Shown here: piece by piece, positions 1 through 5,992 of the stretch | Layout: each line of letters starts with the position of its first letter | Position numbering within the stretch: the first letter of the stretch is position 1 | From: Baffinella frigidus | Lineage: Eukaryota; Cryptophyceae; Cryptomonadales; Baffinellaceae | Assembly (NCBI GenBank): GCA_026770585.1 | Contig: MU646924.1 | Location: forward strand, 67,795-79,763 | Length of the DNA stretch: 11,969 nt | Direction: 5' to 3' | The notes under the pieces: generated by a model | Database searches by the model: none | Seen by the model: only the letters and a program-made list of their open reading frames with translations | Told to the model about the DNA's origin: nothing | Made by a program: the position numbers and the translations under genes

Positions 1-150
1 CCCACACCTCAAACCCCAAACCCCAAACCCCAAACCCCAAACCCCAAACCCTAAACCGTAAACCCCACCTCCTAACCCCGCAACCCCACAACCCCCCGAA
101 CCTCATCCCCCACATTCCAAACCCCACCCCCCAAACCCCCACCCCCCAAC
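1..150 (+). repeat. CCCCAAA-type telomere-like array in an intron
   Basis: Degenerate tandem units of CCCCAAA, with CCCTAAA, CCCCACA and CCCCCAA variants, run into the acceptor of the first exon. The C-rich strand is the sense strand. Units are seven bases, close to the complement of TTTAGGG. Confidence 0.85.
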
Positions 151-158
151 CCCCGCAG

Positions 159-268
159 GAGATATACCCGCACATCGCGTCGATCCTGACAAAGCCGCAG
201 AAAGTGAAGAAGGTCAAGGCGGGCGAAGAGCCCCGCTCCGAGATCATCTTCCCGGGCTTCTTTGCACA
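159..268 (+). CDS. Gene 1, internal exon (exon 1 of the visible part), unknown protein
   Basis: This is an open block between a C-rich acceptor (CCCCCGCAG) and a GTGAGC donor, 110 nt long. Read from GAG at the acceptor it gives 36 codons plus two bases, beginning EIYPHIASILTKPQKV and ending SEIIFPGFFA. It is lysine-rich in the middle (KVKKVKAGEE). The two leftover bases (CA) join the single G that opens the next exon to make a glutamine, so the phases agree. The exon starts at an acceptor, so the gene's 5' end lies outside the window. If the donor were not used, the frame would stop at once at TGA (269-272 region), which is the main alternative reading. Protein family not recognised. Confidence 0.6.
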
Positions 269-292
269 GTGAGCGCCCCACTATCCCAAAAG

Positions 293-532
293 TATTGTAG
301 ATTTCGGCTTAGCGCGGAATTTTGGGAGATCAGGTCGGGAGATCGGGGAACGAAAAAAAGTGAAACTGAATCGAAAAGGTGTATGTTATGGGTGGGGGTC
401 GCGATCTTGTCATCAAATCCATGCGTAAGATAGCATAAAACTTTAGATGGACGTGAAAATGATCGCGATTTAATCGATTTTCTCGATCCCCCGACCCGAA
501 GTGAATTCCGCGCTAAGCCGAAATCTACAATA
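293..532. mobile_element. 240-bp MITE with perfect 29-bp terminal inverted repeats
   Basis: The left end (293-321, TATTGTAGATTTCGGCTTAG then CGCGGAATT) is the exact reverse complement of 504-532. Both ends carry TA, consistent with a TA target duplication as in Tc1/mariner-type non-autonomous elements. The interior has no coding capacity and is A+T-richer than its flanks. It lies in intron 1 just after the donor of the first exon. The perfect arms suggest recent insertion. Confidence 0.85.
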
Positions 533-597
533 AACAATTCCCTGGGTGGCCCGATGTGGGCCGGAAATCCCTTGGCAGCCCGCTGTGTGGAGGGGGC

Positions 598-1000
598 GGG
601 AATCGGACGTGATGCGGGATTCGGCGGTGTGGGTGGAAGTGGTCTGAATAGCCCCGTACCGAAATGTTCTTTCCGGGCTTCTTCGCACAGTGAGCGCCCC
701 GCGCGAGGGGGTGGGAATCGGGCGTTTTGCTTGGTGTGGCCGTGTGGGGGGGAGTGGTCTGAATAGCCCGGTACCGAAACGGTCTTTGAGGGTTTCTTCG
801 CATAGTGAGTGCCCCGCGCCAGGGGACGGGAATCGTGCGTTTCGATCAGAGCGGCGTTGTGGTGTAAGTGGTTTGAATAGCCCCGTACCGAAACGGTCTT
901 GGAGGGTTTCTTCGCACAGCGAGCGCCAGGTCCCAGCGGGTGGGAAATGGGCTGCTCCCGAAAAATGGCGTTGTGGTGCAACGCGGGTAACAGAGAGACG
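598..1000 (+). repeat. About 115-bp tandem array containing copies of the exon 1 end and donor
   Basis: GGGAATCG-type unit starts are at 598, 713, 828 and 942, giving spacings of 115, 115 and 114. Each of the first three units carries a block (651-700, 766-815, 880-929) closely similar to 230-279. That segment spans the last 39 nt of the first exon and its donor (CTTCTTCGCACAGTGAGCGC). The fourth unit is partial. Long frames in this array on both strands are repeat artefacts. Confidence 0.8.
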
Positions 1001-1078
1001 GTGTGGGCGAGTGCCAGACACACTTGGCGCGACATCTTGTTTCTGAAAATCACTGCGTCGGCAGTCGTAGGGACGCGG

Positions 1079-1398
1079 CGTCGTTGGCCAGGTAGTAGGT
1101 GTCTTCAGGGAGGGACCCCCAGAATAAGGCAAGACGGTGCTTACATACAACGTAGGCGAGACCGATCGACGCAGGACACCTACTACCGGGCCAACGACGC
1201 TCCCCGCAGGGCCCCCGCAGGGGCCGCCGGAGGCTTCACACACCCCAACAAAATTTACCTCAGTGGCTTGCCTCGCCTTGAAAGGCCCTTACGACGGCGT
1301 GCCTTCACGCGTCGTTGGCCGGGTAGTAGGTGTCGTCAGGGAGGGACCCCCAGAATTAGGCAAGACGGTGCTTACATACAACGTAGGCGAGACCGATC
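1079..1398. repeat. 89-bp direct repeat pair with an internal inverted copy of its start
   Basis: 1079-1167 and 1310-1398 are nearly identical (CGTCGTTGGCC[A/G]GGTAG... to GACCGATC). Between them, 1175-1199 is the reverse complement of the first 25 bases with one mismatch, so the first copy can fold into a stem with it. The 110 bp between the inverted arm and the second copy are unrelated. This could be a damaged composite element or two element ends. Confidence 0.75.
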
Positions 1399-1439
1399 TT
1401 TAGACTAACAGAAGGCCCGGGTCGGCCGACGAATCCAAG

Positions 1440-1525
1440 CTAATAAAACACGAAATCGGACTTCTGGTAGAGCGCGCGGTCCTGGGTGCTCTGGACGACC
1501 GAAATGGTGTAGAGGTTCGCGCCGA
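1440..1525 (-). pseudogene. Possible terminal exon or exon relic on the opposite strand
   Basis: Within intron 1 of gene 1, the minus strand has an acceptor-like TGTCTGTCAG followed by an open frame encoding GANLYTISVVQSTQDRALYQ, KSDFVFY and a TAG stop. The residue mix looks protein-like, in contrast with nearby repeat-derived frames. No second exon, promoter or poly(A) signal could be tied to it. It may be a captured fragment of another gene. The family is not recognised. Confidence 0.28.
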
Positions 1526-1663
1526 CTGACAGACACCCCCCCTGCCTGAAATATTCCTGGTACAAAACCAGGTATCTAAACCCCCTAAAAATGAGACATG
1601 GATCCAGCGCCAAGCCAGATCTGAAACAAAATCTGCTGAGGAGCGCCAAGAGACTGACACCCC

Positions 1664-1770
1664 CTAAACGCGATCCGAGAGCAAAAATGCTTTCTCTGCA
1701 GTCCTTTCTACGGAAGGGCGTGTCGTTGGCATATGTTGGGAGAAATTAAAACCTAAAGGACCTAAAGGAC
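1664..1770 (+). mobile_element. Dispersed SINE-like repeat, subfamily B, 5'-truncated
   Basis: It matches copies at 7232-7376 and 8020-8145 in the opposite orientation: GCGATCCGAGAGCAAAAATG..., TGTTGGGAGAAATTAAAA, then a tail of two CCTAAAGGA units. It lacks the first part seen in the longest copies (GCCTCTGCACTGGAGAGC). It abuts the acceptor of the exon at 1784, and its tail merges with the acceptor's C-run. Confidence 0.7.
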
Positions 1771-1783
1771 CCCCCCCCTGCAG

Positions 1784-1871
1784 GCTGGGCGTGTATCGCT
1801 TCCCCGACCCTGAGAAAGGCTGGTCGCTGCTCGAGAGCGAGTTCACGCGGTGGAAAGGCCTCCAAGCTAAG
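1784..1871 (+). CDS. Gene 1, exon 2
   Basis: This 88-nt block follows a pyrimidine-rich acceptor (CCCCCCCCTGCAG) and ends at AAG|GTACCG, directly before CCCCAAC-type intron repeats. After one leading base it encodes LGVYRFPDPEKGWSLLESEF and then TRWKGLQAK. The composition (aromatic and charged residues, no low complexity) is protein-like, unlike the surrounding repeats. The entry phase matches the exit of the exon at 159-268, and the exit is phase 0, matching the next exon. A decayed copy of its last part lies about 50 bp downstream (1917-1975). Function unknown. Confidence 0.62.
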
Positions 1872-1892
1872 GTACCGAACCCCAACACCCCA

Positions 1893-1975
1893 CACTCAAA
1901 AGTTAAGCCCCAAAACGCTCGAGAGTGGGTTCGCACGATGGAAGGGACTCCACTCCAAGCCAAGGTTCTTAATCC
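1893..1975 (+). repeat. Decayed duplicate of the exon 2 end inside intron 2
   Basis: The block CTCGAGAGTGGGTTCGCACG, then ATGGAAGGG..CTCCA..CCAAGGTTCT, matches 1828-1875 (CTCGAGAGCGAGTTCACGCG, TGGAAAGG.. CCAAGCTAAGGTACC). It includes a mutated donor region, carries indels and cannot extend the frame of exon 2. Confidence 0.65.
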
Positions 1976-2018
1976 CGAAACCCAAACACCAAACCCCAAA
2001 CCCCAAAACTCCAAAACC
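1976..2018 (+). repeat. Short CCCCAAA intron array
   Basis: Units AACCCCAAACCCCAAA and variants precede the acceptor region of the exon at 2057. Confidence 0.7.
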
Positions 2019-2056
2019 TTTTGGCGACCCCCTCCAACACTCTGGCGTGGCTGCAG

Positions 2057-2218
2057 GCGCGCGCCGACTACGAGGAGGAGATGGCAGCGCGCGCCTTGAC
2101 GCAACCCGAGGCGGTGAAACCGGGCCCGGACGGGACGGGCCCGCCTCAGGGCAAGAAGAAGGGCGCCTCGGATCCGCGGTGGAAGGACAAGGACGGCGAG
2201 GGCGCGGACTTGCCGCAG
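2057..2218 (+). CDS. Gene 1, exon 3, charged linker-like segment
   Basis: This exon has 162 nt (54 codons), phase 0 on both sides, between GGCTGCAG and CAG|GTGCTC. It encodes an alanine/glutamate helix-like start (ARADYEEEMAARALTQPE), a proline/glycine-rich stretch (VKPGPDGTGPPQG) and a basic then acidic end (KKKGASDPRWKDKDGEGADL, then PQ). The frame stays open upstream into TLAWLQ, so the true acceptor could be slightly further 5'. The last 70 bp, including the donor, recur three times in the following intron (2442-2520, 2883-2955, 3353-3425), so one of those could in principle be used instead. Function unknown. Confidence 0.6.
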
Positions 2219-2267
2219 GTGCTCCCCGCCTCAGGAATGGCTCCAAGGGCCCGCCTTTCGGGCGCAG

Positions 2268-2438
2268 CGTATACGTATAAACCCTGGCGTATACGTGTAA
2301 ACTGGTTTGCGTATCCCGGAAGTGGCCAGTAGGCGCATGCGCCCTACCGTAGGGCCATAGGACCTGCCTAGGACCTCTTGGCCCGCAAATTTGGGGGCCT
2401 GGCCACTTAAGGGGTATCATACGGTTTATACGTATACG
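2268..2438. mobile_element. Palindromic element (copy 1) with a nested TIR element
   Basis: The outer arms CGTATACGTATAAACC (2268-2283) and GGTTTATACGTATACG (2423-2438) are exact reverse complements. Removing the nested element (2314-2414) leaves roughly a 70-bp core containing CTGGCGTATACGTGTAAACT, which is shared with copies 2 and 3. It lies just after exon 3 and directly before the first repeated exon 3 end. Confidence 0.75.
2314..2414. mobile_element. Short CCCTTAAGTGGCC-type TIR element, copy 1
   Basis: The ends TCCCGGAAGTGGCC and GGCCACTTAAGGGG are imperfect inverted repeats flanked by TA on both sides. The interior has CGCCCTACCGTAGGG, two CCTAGGACCT motifs and GGCCCGCAAATTTG, shared with 2725-2825 and, inverted, with 8332-8433. 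No coding capacity. Confidence 0.75.
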
Positions 2439-2441
2439 GGG

Positions 2442-2520
2442 CAGAAGAAGGGGGGGCTCGGATCCGCGGTGGAAGGACAAGGACGGCGAGGGCGCGGACT
2501 TGCCGCAGGTGCTCCCCGCG
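2442..2520 (+). pseudogene. Copy 1 of the exon 3 3' end and donor
   Basis: GATCCGCGGTGGAAGGACAA and the following bases to CCGCAGGTGCTCCCCGC are essentially identical to 2169-2228, with GGGGGGCTCG replacing GGGCGCCTCG just upstream. There is no acceptor in front of it; the palindromic element lies there instead. It is therefore probably not an exon. Confidence 0.7.
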
Positions 2521-2690
2521 GCGCAATCTCATCTCGGAACACAACTGGATCACTATCACTTTGTATGCTATGTTAGCTTTTGTTTACGGCATGTTAAGGC
2601 TGTTGTTGCTATCTTGGACATAAACCCCATGCCTAGCATATCATTAACATAACTGATTCAGCTATCTTCCGAATTGAAATCGGCCCGCCT
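2520..2690 (+). repeat. 170-bp dispersed repeat, copy 1
   Basis: It starts GCGCAATCTCATCTCGGAAC and continues through TAGCATATCATTAACAT to GAATTGAAATCGG. It is clearly similar to 3571-3740, with scattered substitutions and small indels. No terminal inverted repeats and no open frame are seen. Confidence 0.75.
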
Positions 2691-2700
2691 TCGGGAGCAG

Positions 2701-2880
2701 CGTATACGTATAAACCCTGGCGTATCCCTTAAGTGCCCAGTAGGCTCATACGCCCTACGGTAGGGCCCTAGGACCTGCCTAGGACCTCTTGGCCCGCAAA
2801 TTTGACGGCATGGGCACTTGAGGGATAAACCCTGGCGTATACGTGTCAACTGGTTTGCGTATACGGTTTATACGTATACG
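2701..2880. mobile_element. Palindromic element (copy 2) with a nested TIR element
   Basis: The outer arms are at 2701-2716 and 2865-2880, exact reverse complements as in copy 1. The nested element (2725-2825) has TAAACCCTGGCGTA on both sides. This is either a 14-bp duplication at insertion or a rearranged core. Confidence 0.72.
2725..2825. mobile_element. Short CCCTTAAGTGGCC-type TIR element, copy 2
   Basis: The ends TCCCTTAAGTGCCC and GGGCACTTGAGGGA are inverted repeats flanked by TA. The interior is collinear with 2314-2414, including CCTAGGACCTGCCTAGGACC. Confidence 0.78.
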
Positions 2881-2882
2881 GG

Positions 2883-2955
2883 GCAGAAGAAGGGGGGCTC
2901 GGATCCGGGTGGAAGGACAAGGATGGGATGGGCGCGGATTTGCCGCAGGTTATGT
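2883..2955 (+). pseudogene. Copy 2 of the exon 3 3' end
   Basis: It matches the exon 3 end, but with GATGGGATGGGCGCGGATTT in place of GACGGCGAGGGCGCGGACTT, a lost base in the GGATCCGGGTGG part (frameshift) and a changed donor (CAGGTTATG). It follows the palindromic element directly. Confidence 0.68.
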
Positions 2956-3030
2956 CCATAATTTTTCGTGGTACTGATTGAGAATTGCGGCCCGTCCATT
3001 TATTTTCGTGGTACTAATTCTCTCACCCCC
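2950..3030 (+). repeat. Repeat shared with 3419-3497
   Basis: The block TTATGTCCAT, then TTTTCGTGGTACT[G/A]ATTGAGA and GTCCATTTAT, recurs after the third exon 3 copy at 3419. This shows that a larger unit, exon fragment plus this tail, was duplicated. Confidence 0.65.
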
Positions 3031-3051
3031 AAACCCGCCTTTCGGGCGCAG

Positions 3052-3347
3052 CGTATACGTATCCTCTTGCAGGCCCAATAGCATTATAATCACTTTAGGG
3101 CATCATTTTTGGTCTGTAGTAAAGATGTCACGATTTTATCGCAGTTCGATTTTTTTAGCAGAATCTGGAGCTGACGGCCAAATCTCGAGGATCTGCGCTT
3201 TCAGATTTCAAAAAGGATGAAATGCAGGGGTGAAATTCAGCAGAATACCCGAAACATAGATGGACACTTTATTTTTCAGACCTGCTGGAGGATAAACCCT
3301 GGCGCATACGTGTAAACTGGTTTGCGTATACGGTTTATACGTATACG
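3052..3347. mobile_element. Palindromic element (copy 3) split by a 231-bp insertion
   Basis: The left arm CGTATACGTA (3052-3061) and the remaining TAAACCCTGGCGCATACGTG core with the right arm (3332-3347) are separated by 3062-3292. Joining across the insert restores the copy 1 and 2 order. Confidence 0.65.
3062..3292. mobile_element. TA-flanked 231-bp insertion with weak terminal inverted repeats
   Basis: The ends TCCTCTTGCAGG and CCTGCTGGAGGA match as inverted repeats at 10 of 12 positions, and TA flanks each side. The interior is A+T-rich and encodes nothing recognisable. No second copy is visible in the window. Confidence 0.5.
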
Positions 3348-3352
3348 GGGCA

Positions 3353-3425
3353 GAAGAAGGGGGGCTCGGATCCGCGGTGGAAGGACAAGGATGGGATGGG
3401 CGCGGATTTGCCGCAGGTTATGTCC
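3353..3425 (+). pseudogene. Copy 3 of the exon 3 3' end
   Basis: It shares the GATGGGATGGGCGCGGATTT variant with the copy at 2883, so these two derive from each other rather than separately from exon 3. It carries the altered donor CAGGTTATG and follows the palindromic element. Confidence 0.68.
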
Positions 3426-3570
3426 ATTTATTTTCGTGGTACTAATTGAGATTTGCGACCAGTCCATTTATGTGCATGGTACTAATTCTCCCATTCCCAA
3501 AACGGACCTATCCAATACCCCACACGGTGCAAAACTTAAAAACAGCCTGGTGCAAACGCCTAGTAAACCC

Positions 3571-3740
3571 TGCGCAATGTCATCTCGGAACACAACTGGA
3601 TCAGTATCACTGTGTATGCTATGTGAGCTGTTATTTACGGCATATTAGGGTTGTTAATGCTATCGTGGGCATAAAACCCGTGCCCAGCATATCATTAACG
3701 TGGCACTGATTCAGTGGTCTTCCGAAATGAAATCAGTCAG
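3571..3740 (+). repeat. 170-bp dispersed repeat, copy 2
   Basis: It is similar to 2520-2690 along its whole length (ATCTCGGAACACAACTGGAT, GCATATCATTAACGT, CTTCCGAAATGAAATC). No inverted termini are seen. Confidence 0.75.
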
Positions 3741-3881
3741 CGAATGGCATCCCGCGAGTATCTAATTTATATACTCTCCTCAGTCAGATATTGGAGCCTT
3801 TCCTCAGAAATTACGCTAACGGCTCAAACTCCATGCGGGCGGGAGGATGTTAAATTTCAATACTCGCTCCGATTCAACCAG

Positions 3882-3912
3882 GGTCTGCTGACGGCCATCT
3901 GCGTCAAATACC
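3882..3912 (+). pseudogene. Relic of the exon 4 start
   Basis: CAACCAGGGTCTGCTGACGG, then CCATCTGCGTCAAATACC, matches the acceptor and start of the exon at 4018. It has one extra T after the acceptor and loses similarity after the YP codons. Confidence 0.6.
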
Positions 3913-3916
3913 CCAC

Positions 3917-3990
3917 ACGGTACAAATCCTAAAACATCCTGGTACGAATCCTAAAATATCCTGGTACACCCCCTAAAACGTCCTGGTACA
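3917..3990 (+). repeat. About 22-bp tandem repeat
   Basis: Four imperfect units of the form CCTGGTACAAATCCTAAAAC lie just upstream of the acceptor of the exon at 4018. Confidence 0.7.
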
Positions 3991-4017
3991 AACGCATTTT
4001 AAACCCCGCGGAATCAG

Positions 4018-4085
4018 GGGCTGATGACGGCCATCTGCGTCAAGTACCAGCTCTTCCCGTCTCCGGCCACCATGGAACTTCGACG
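4018..4085 (+). CDS. Gene 1, exon 4
   Basis: This is a 68-nt block after GAATCAG and before CG|GTGCGC, entered in phase 0 and left with two bases. It encodes GLMTAICVKYQLFPSPATME followed by LR. The leftover CG joins the first G of the next exon to make arginine. Immediately downstream the sequence becomes CCCTAA/CCCCAAA intron repeat. Partial relatives of this exon are seen at 3882-3910 (its start, with an extra T that breaks the frame) and 5118-5155 (its end), both apparently non-functional. Family not recognised. Confidence 0.58.
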
Positions 4086-4420
4086 GTGCGCCCGAACCCT
4101 AACCCCTACACCCTGAATCCCAAACCCTAAACCATCAACGCTGAACCCCAAACACTGAACGCTGAACGCTAAACTCTCAACCACAAAACCCAAAACCCCA
4201 AACCCCAAACCCCACACCCAAAATCCAAACCCCAAACCCCAAACCCCAAACCCCAAACCCCAAACCCCAAACCCCAAACCCCACACCCCACACCCCACAC
4301 CCCACACCCCACACCCCACACCCCACACCCCACACCCCACACCCCACACCCTAAACCCCAACCCCCATACCCTAAACCCCAAACCCCAAACCCCAACTCC
4401 CAATCCCAAAACCCATTTTG
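4086..4420 (+). repeat. Long CCCCAAA / CCCCACA telomere-like intron array
   Basis: After the exon 4 donor, the array passes from CCCTAACCCC to clean CCCCAAA units (about 4227-4280), then to about ten CCCCACA units (about 4280-4350), then back to CCCCAAA. The seven-base phase is kept through the change of unit, so one variant spread locally. Minus-strand frames here read GVWGLGFGVWGLG and are not genes. Confidence 0.88.
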
Positions 4421-4422
4421 AG

Positions 4423-4500
4423 GTCCTTTAGGGTTTGATTTCTCCCAACATAGCCCAACGACACGCCTTATCGTAGAAAAGATCTGCAGAAAAATTATGT
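4423..4500 (-). mobile_element. Dispersed SINE-like repeat, subfamily B, truncated
   Basis: It reads AGGTCCTTTAGGGTTTGATT, CTCCCAACATAGCCCAACGACACGCC and on to GATCTGCAGAAAAAT, where similarity to the longer copies ends. Its tail directly borders the telomere-like array. Confidence 0.68.
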
Positions 4501-4723
4501 TTACTGTAGCCTGCGCAACAGTCCCACGACAGTTGACTAATCCTCCCTTCCCCCGGTTCTAACCATGCGCGGATTTCATACGGAAATACTCGTAATGTAC
4601 AAACTGGATTCAATGAAATGTACTACACATAAAGATCTTTACTAGCAATATTAAAGCAAACGTGTAGTAATTTTGATTGAAATTCAGTTTATAAATTACA
4701 CGTGTTTCCATTAGATTAGTGAC
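4501..4723. other. Intron sequence without recognised features
   Basis: This is mixed, partly A+T-rich sequence between two dispersed repeat copies. I see no exon, inverted repeat or tandem repeat here. Confidence 0.5.
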
Positions 4724-4855
4724 CGTCCTTTAGGTCCTTTAGGTTCTTCGAGCTCCCAACATAGGCGGACACCGGAACTTATCCTGCAGAAAGGCCATGC
4801 TTCCTTTCGGATCACATTCAGGCCCCCCGGTGCAGAAGGATCGCGGCAGAAACCG
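4724..4855 (-). mobile_element. Dispersed SINE-like repeat, subfamily A, near full length
   Basis: Two TCCTTTAGG tail units are followed by TTCTTCGAGCTCCCAACATA, GGCGGACACCGGAACT, CTGCAGAAAGGCCATGCTTCC, CGGATCACATTCAGG and CGGTGCAGAAGGATCGCGGC. Related blocks are at 6850, 7521, 9240 and 9458. Confidence 0.75.
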
Positions 4856-4994
4856 GCTAAAGGGTATCCTCATCGGGCATGTGAAGGTATACCAGCTGGT
4901 TCCCATGCTCACACACACACCAGAACAAAACAAGTCGGCTGAAGGCCCGTGGTATCCCATCGTTGTACAACGCGCGCCCGGTTTACTCAACTGC

Positions 4995-5060
4995 CCCCAG
5001 GGCGCAGGTGCCTCCTGAACGCGGTCGCGCGTAAGGACATCACCGCCGGCTCGAAAGGCG
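4995..5060 (+). pseudogene. Truncated copy of exon 5
   Basis: CGCAGGTGCCTCCTGAACGC, GGTCGCGCGTAAGGACATCACC and GGCTCGAAAGGCG match 5346-5402 almost base for base and then diverge. It has an acceptor-like CAG and keeps the frame for about 20 codons before losing similarity. Confidence 0.72.
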
Positions 5061-5117
5061 TTGCTTGAATGCAGGGTAGTTAGCAGACGGTATTTGACCT
5101 TTCAGGGTTAGGGATTT

Positions 5118-5160
5118 TTTCCCGTCTCCAGTCACCATGGAACTTCGACGGTGCCACCCA
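5118..5160 (+). pseudogene. Truncated copy of exon 4 (3' end and donor)
   Basis: TTCCCGTCTCCAGTCACCAT, then GGAACTTCGACGGTGC, matches 4054-4089, and is likewise followed by CCGAACCCTAACCCC. The upstream two thirds of the exon are missing. Confidence 0.72.
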
Positions 5161-5345
5161 GCCGAACCCTAACCCCCAGACCCTACACCCTAAACCCCAA
5201 TCCCTAAACCATCAACACTACACCCCAAACCCTCAACGCTAAACGCTTAACGCTAAACCCCAACCCCAAAACCACAAACCACAAACCCGACACCCCAAAA
5301 CCCACACCCCACACCCCAAACCCCAAACCCCAAACCCCAAACCCC
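5161..5345 (+). repeat. Telomere-like intron array
   Basis: Degenerate CCCTAAA and CCCCAAA units run into the acceptor of exon 5. The first part mirrors the order seen after 4086. Confidence 0.83.
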
Positions 5346-5350
5346 CGCAG

Positions 5351-5480
5351 GCGCCTCCTGAACGCGGTCGCGCGCAAGGACATCACCGCCGGCTCGAAAG
5401 GCGGTCTCACGGCGGGCCTGGAAGGGTATGTTGCGTCCCAGCGGCTGCAGGTACCTCGTTTCTGCCCCGAGAAGTTTTTT
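5351..5480 (+). CDS. Gene 1, exon 5
   Basis: This exon opens after AACCCCCGCAG. One leading base completes the previous codon, then 33 codons encode RLLNAVARKDITAGSKGGLT, AGLEGYVASQRLQ. Two donors are possible and both leave phase 0: GTACCT at 5451, or GTGAAC at 5481, which adds VPRFCPEKFF. I prefer 5481 because in the other exons of this gene the low-complexity intron repeat starts within about 10-20 nt of the donor, as it does after 5481. The added residues also look coding. A near-identical but truncated copy of the exon start sits at 4995-5060. Function unknown. Confidence 0.58.
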
Positions 5481-5490
5481 GTGAACATCC

Positions 5491-5805
5491 ACCCCGAACC
5501 CTAAACCCTGAACCTTGAACCCTAATAAACCTCAAACCCCAAACCTAAACCCTAAACTCTAAACCCCAAAACCTAAACCTGAAACCCCAAACCCCAAACC
5601 CAGAACCCCAAACCCAAAGCCCCAAACCCAAAACCCTAAACCCTAAACCCTAAACCTAAACCCTTAAACCTAAACCTTGAACCCCAAACCTAAACCCTAA
5701 GCCATAACCCCAAAACCCAAACCTCAACCCTCAACCCTCAACCCCAAACCCCAACCCTTAACCCCAATCCTCAACCCTAAACCCCCAAACCTTAAATCAT
5801 ACCCC
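5491..5805 (+). repeat. Telomere-like intron array
   Basis: Mixed CCCTAAA, CCCCAAA, CCTAAA and CCTCAAC units fill the interval after exon 5 up to the acceptor at 5812. Confidence 0.86.
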
Positions 5806-5812
5806 ATTCCAG

Positions 5813-5862
5813 TACGAGTCGTTCTTCGAATACATAGACGAACAGGAGATAACCCTCCTAAA
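5813..5862 (+). pseudogene. Duplicate of gene 1 terminal exon, interrupted by a TIR element
   Basis: After CATTCCAG the frame reads YESFFEYIDEQEITLLKS, matching YEAFFAYIDQNETTLLDE of the exon at 5993. Similarity stops where a short inverted-repeat element begins (5863-5955), and the frame then ends in TAG inside that element. It may be a dead exon copy. It may also be a live exon spliced from near CAA|GTGGCC, which would keep phase 0 and place two similar segments in tandem in the protein. The sequence alone does not decide. Confidence 0.5.
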
Positions 5863-5955
5863 ATCTCAAGTGGCCATCCGAAAACGACCCGCAGAGGTCC
5901 TAGGCAGGTCCTAGGGCCCTACGGTAGGGCGTAGGAGCCTACTGGCCACTTAAGG
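5863..5955. mobile_element. Short CCCTTAAGTGGCC-type TIR element, copy 3, inside an exon copy
   Basis: It runs from a decayed left end (ATCTCAAGTGGCC) to GGCCACTTAAGG, with the interior TCCTAGGGCCCTACGGTAGG in the same orientation as 8332-8433 and opposite to 2314 and 2725. It interrupts the duplicate of the terminal exon. Confidence 0.68.
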
Positions 5956-5992
5956 CTAAACCCTAAAACCCTGAACCCCACACCCTGGACAG

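Noticed and set aside
1-157. True chromosome end
   Set aside because: The array is degenerate, followed by an exon, and similar arrays occur throughout the window, so it is interstitial.
244-1053. A 269-residue minus-strand frame and overlapping frames on both strands
   Set aside because: They run through a MITE and a 115-bp tandem array, several overlap on opposite strands, and the peptides simply repeat with the array.
2021-2480. Long frames over exon 3 on the minus strand and in the other plus frame
   Set aside because: They are shadows of the G+C-rich exon. The phase-consistent frame is the one joined to its neighbouring exons.
4014-4409. Long minus-strand frames rich in GVWGLGFGVWGLG, also at 5204-5492
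   Set aside because: They are translations of seven-base CCCCAAA / CCCCACA repeats. Every frame yields the same low-complexity peptide, and no codon or domain signal exists.
4797-5018. Plus-strand frame with VKVYQLVPM, faintly like exon 4 (VKYQLFPS)
   Set aside because: The similarity is short, needs indels, and the frame starts inside a dispersed repeat. I treat it as chance.
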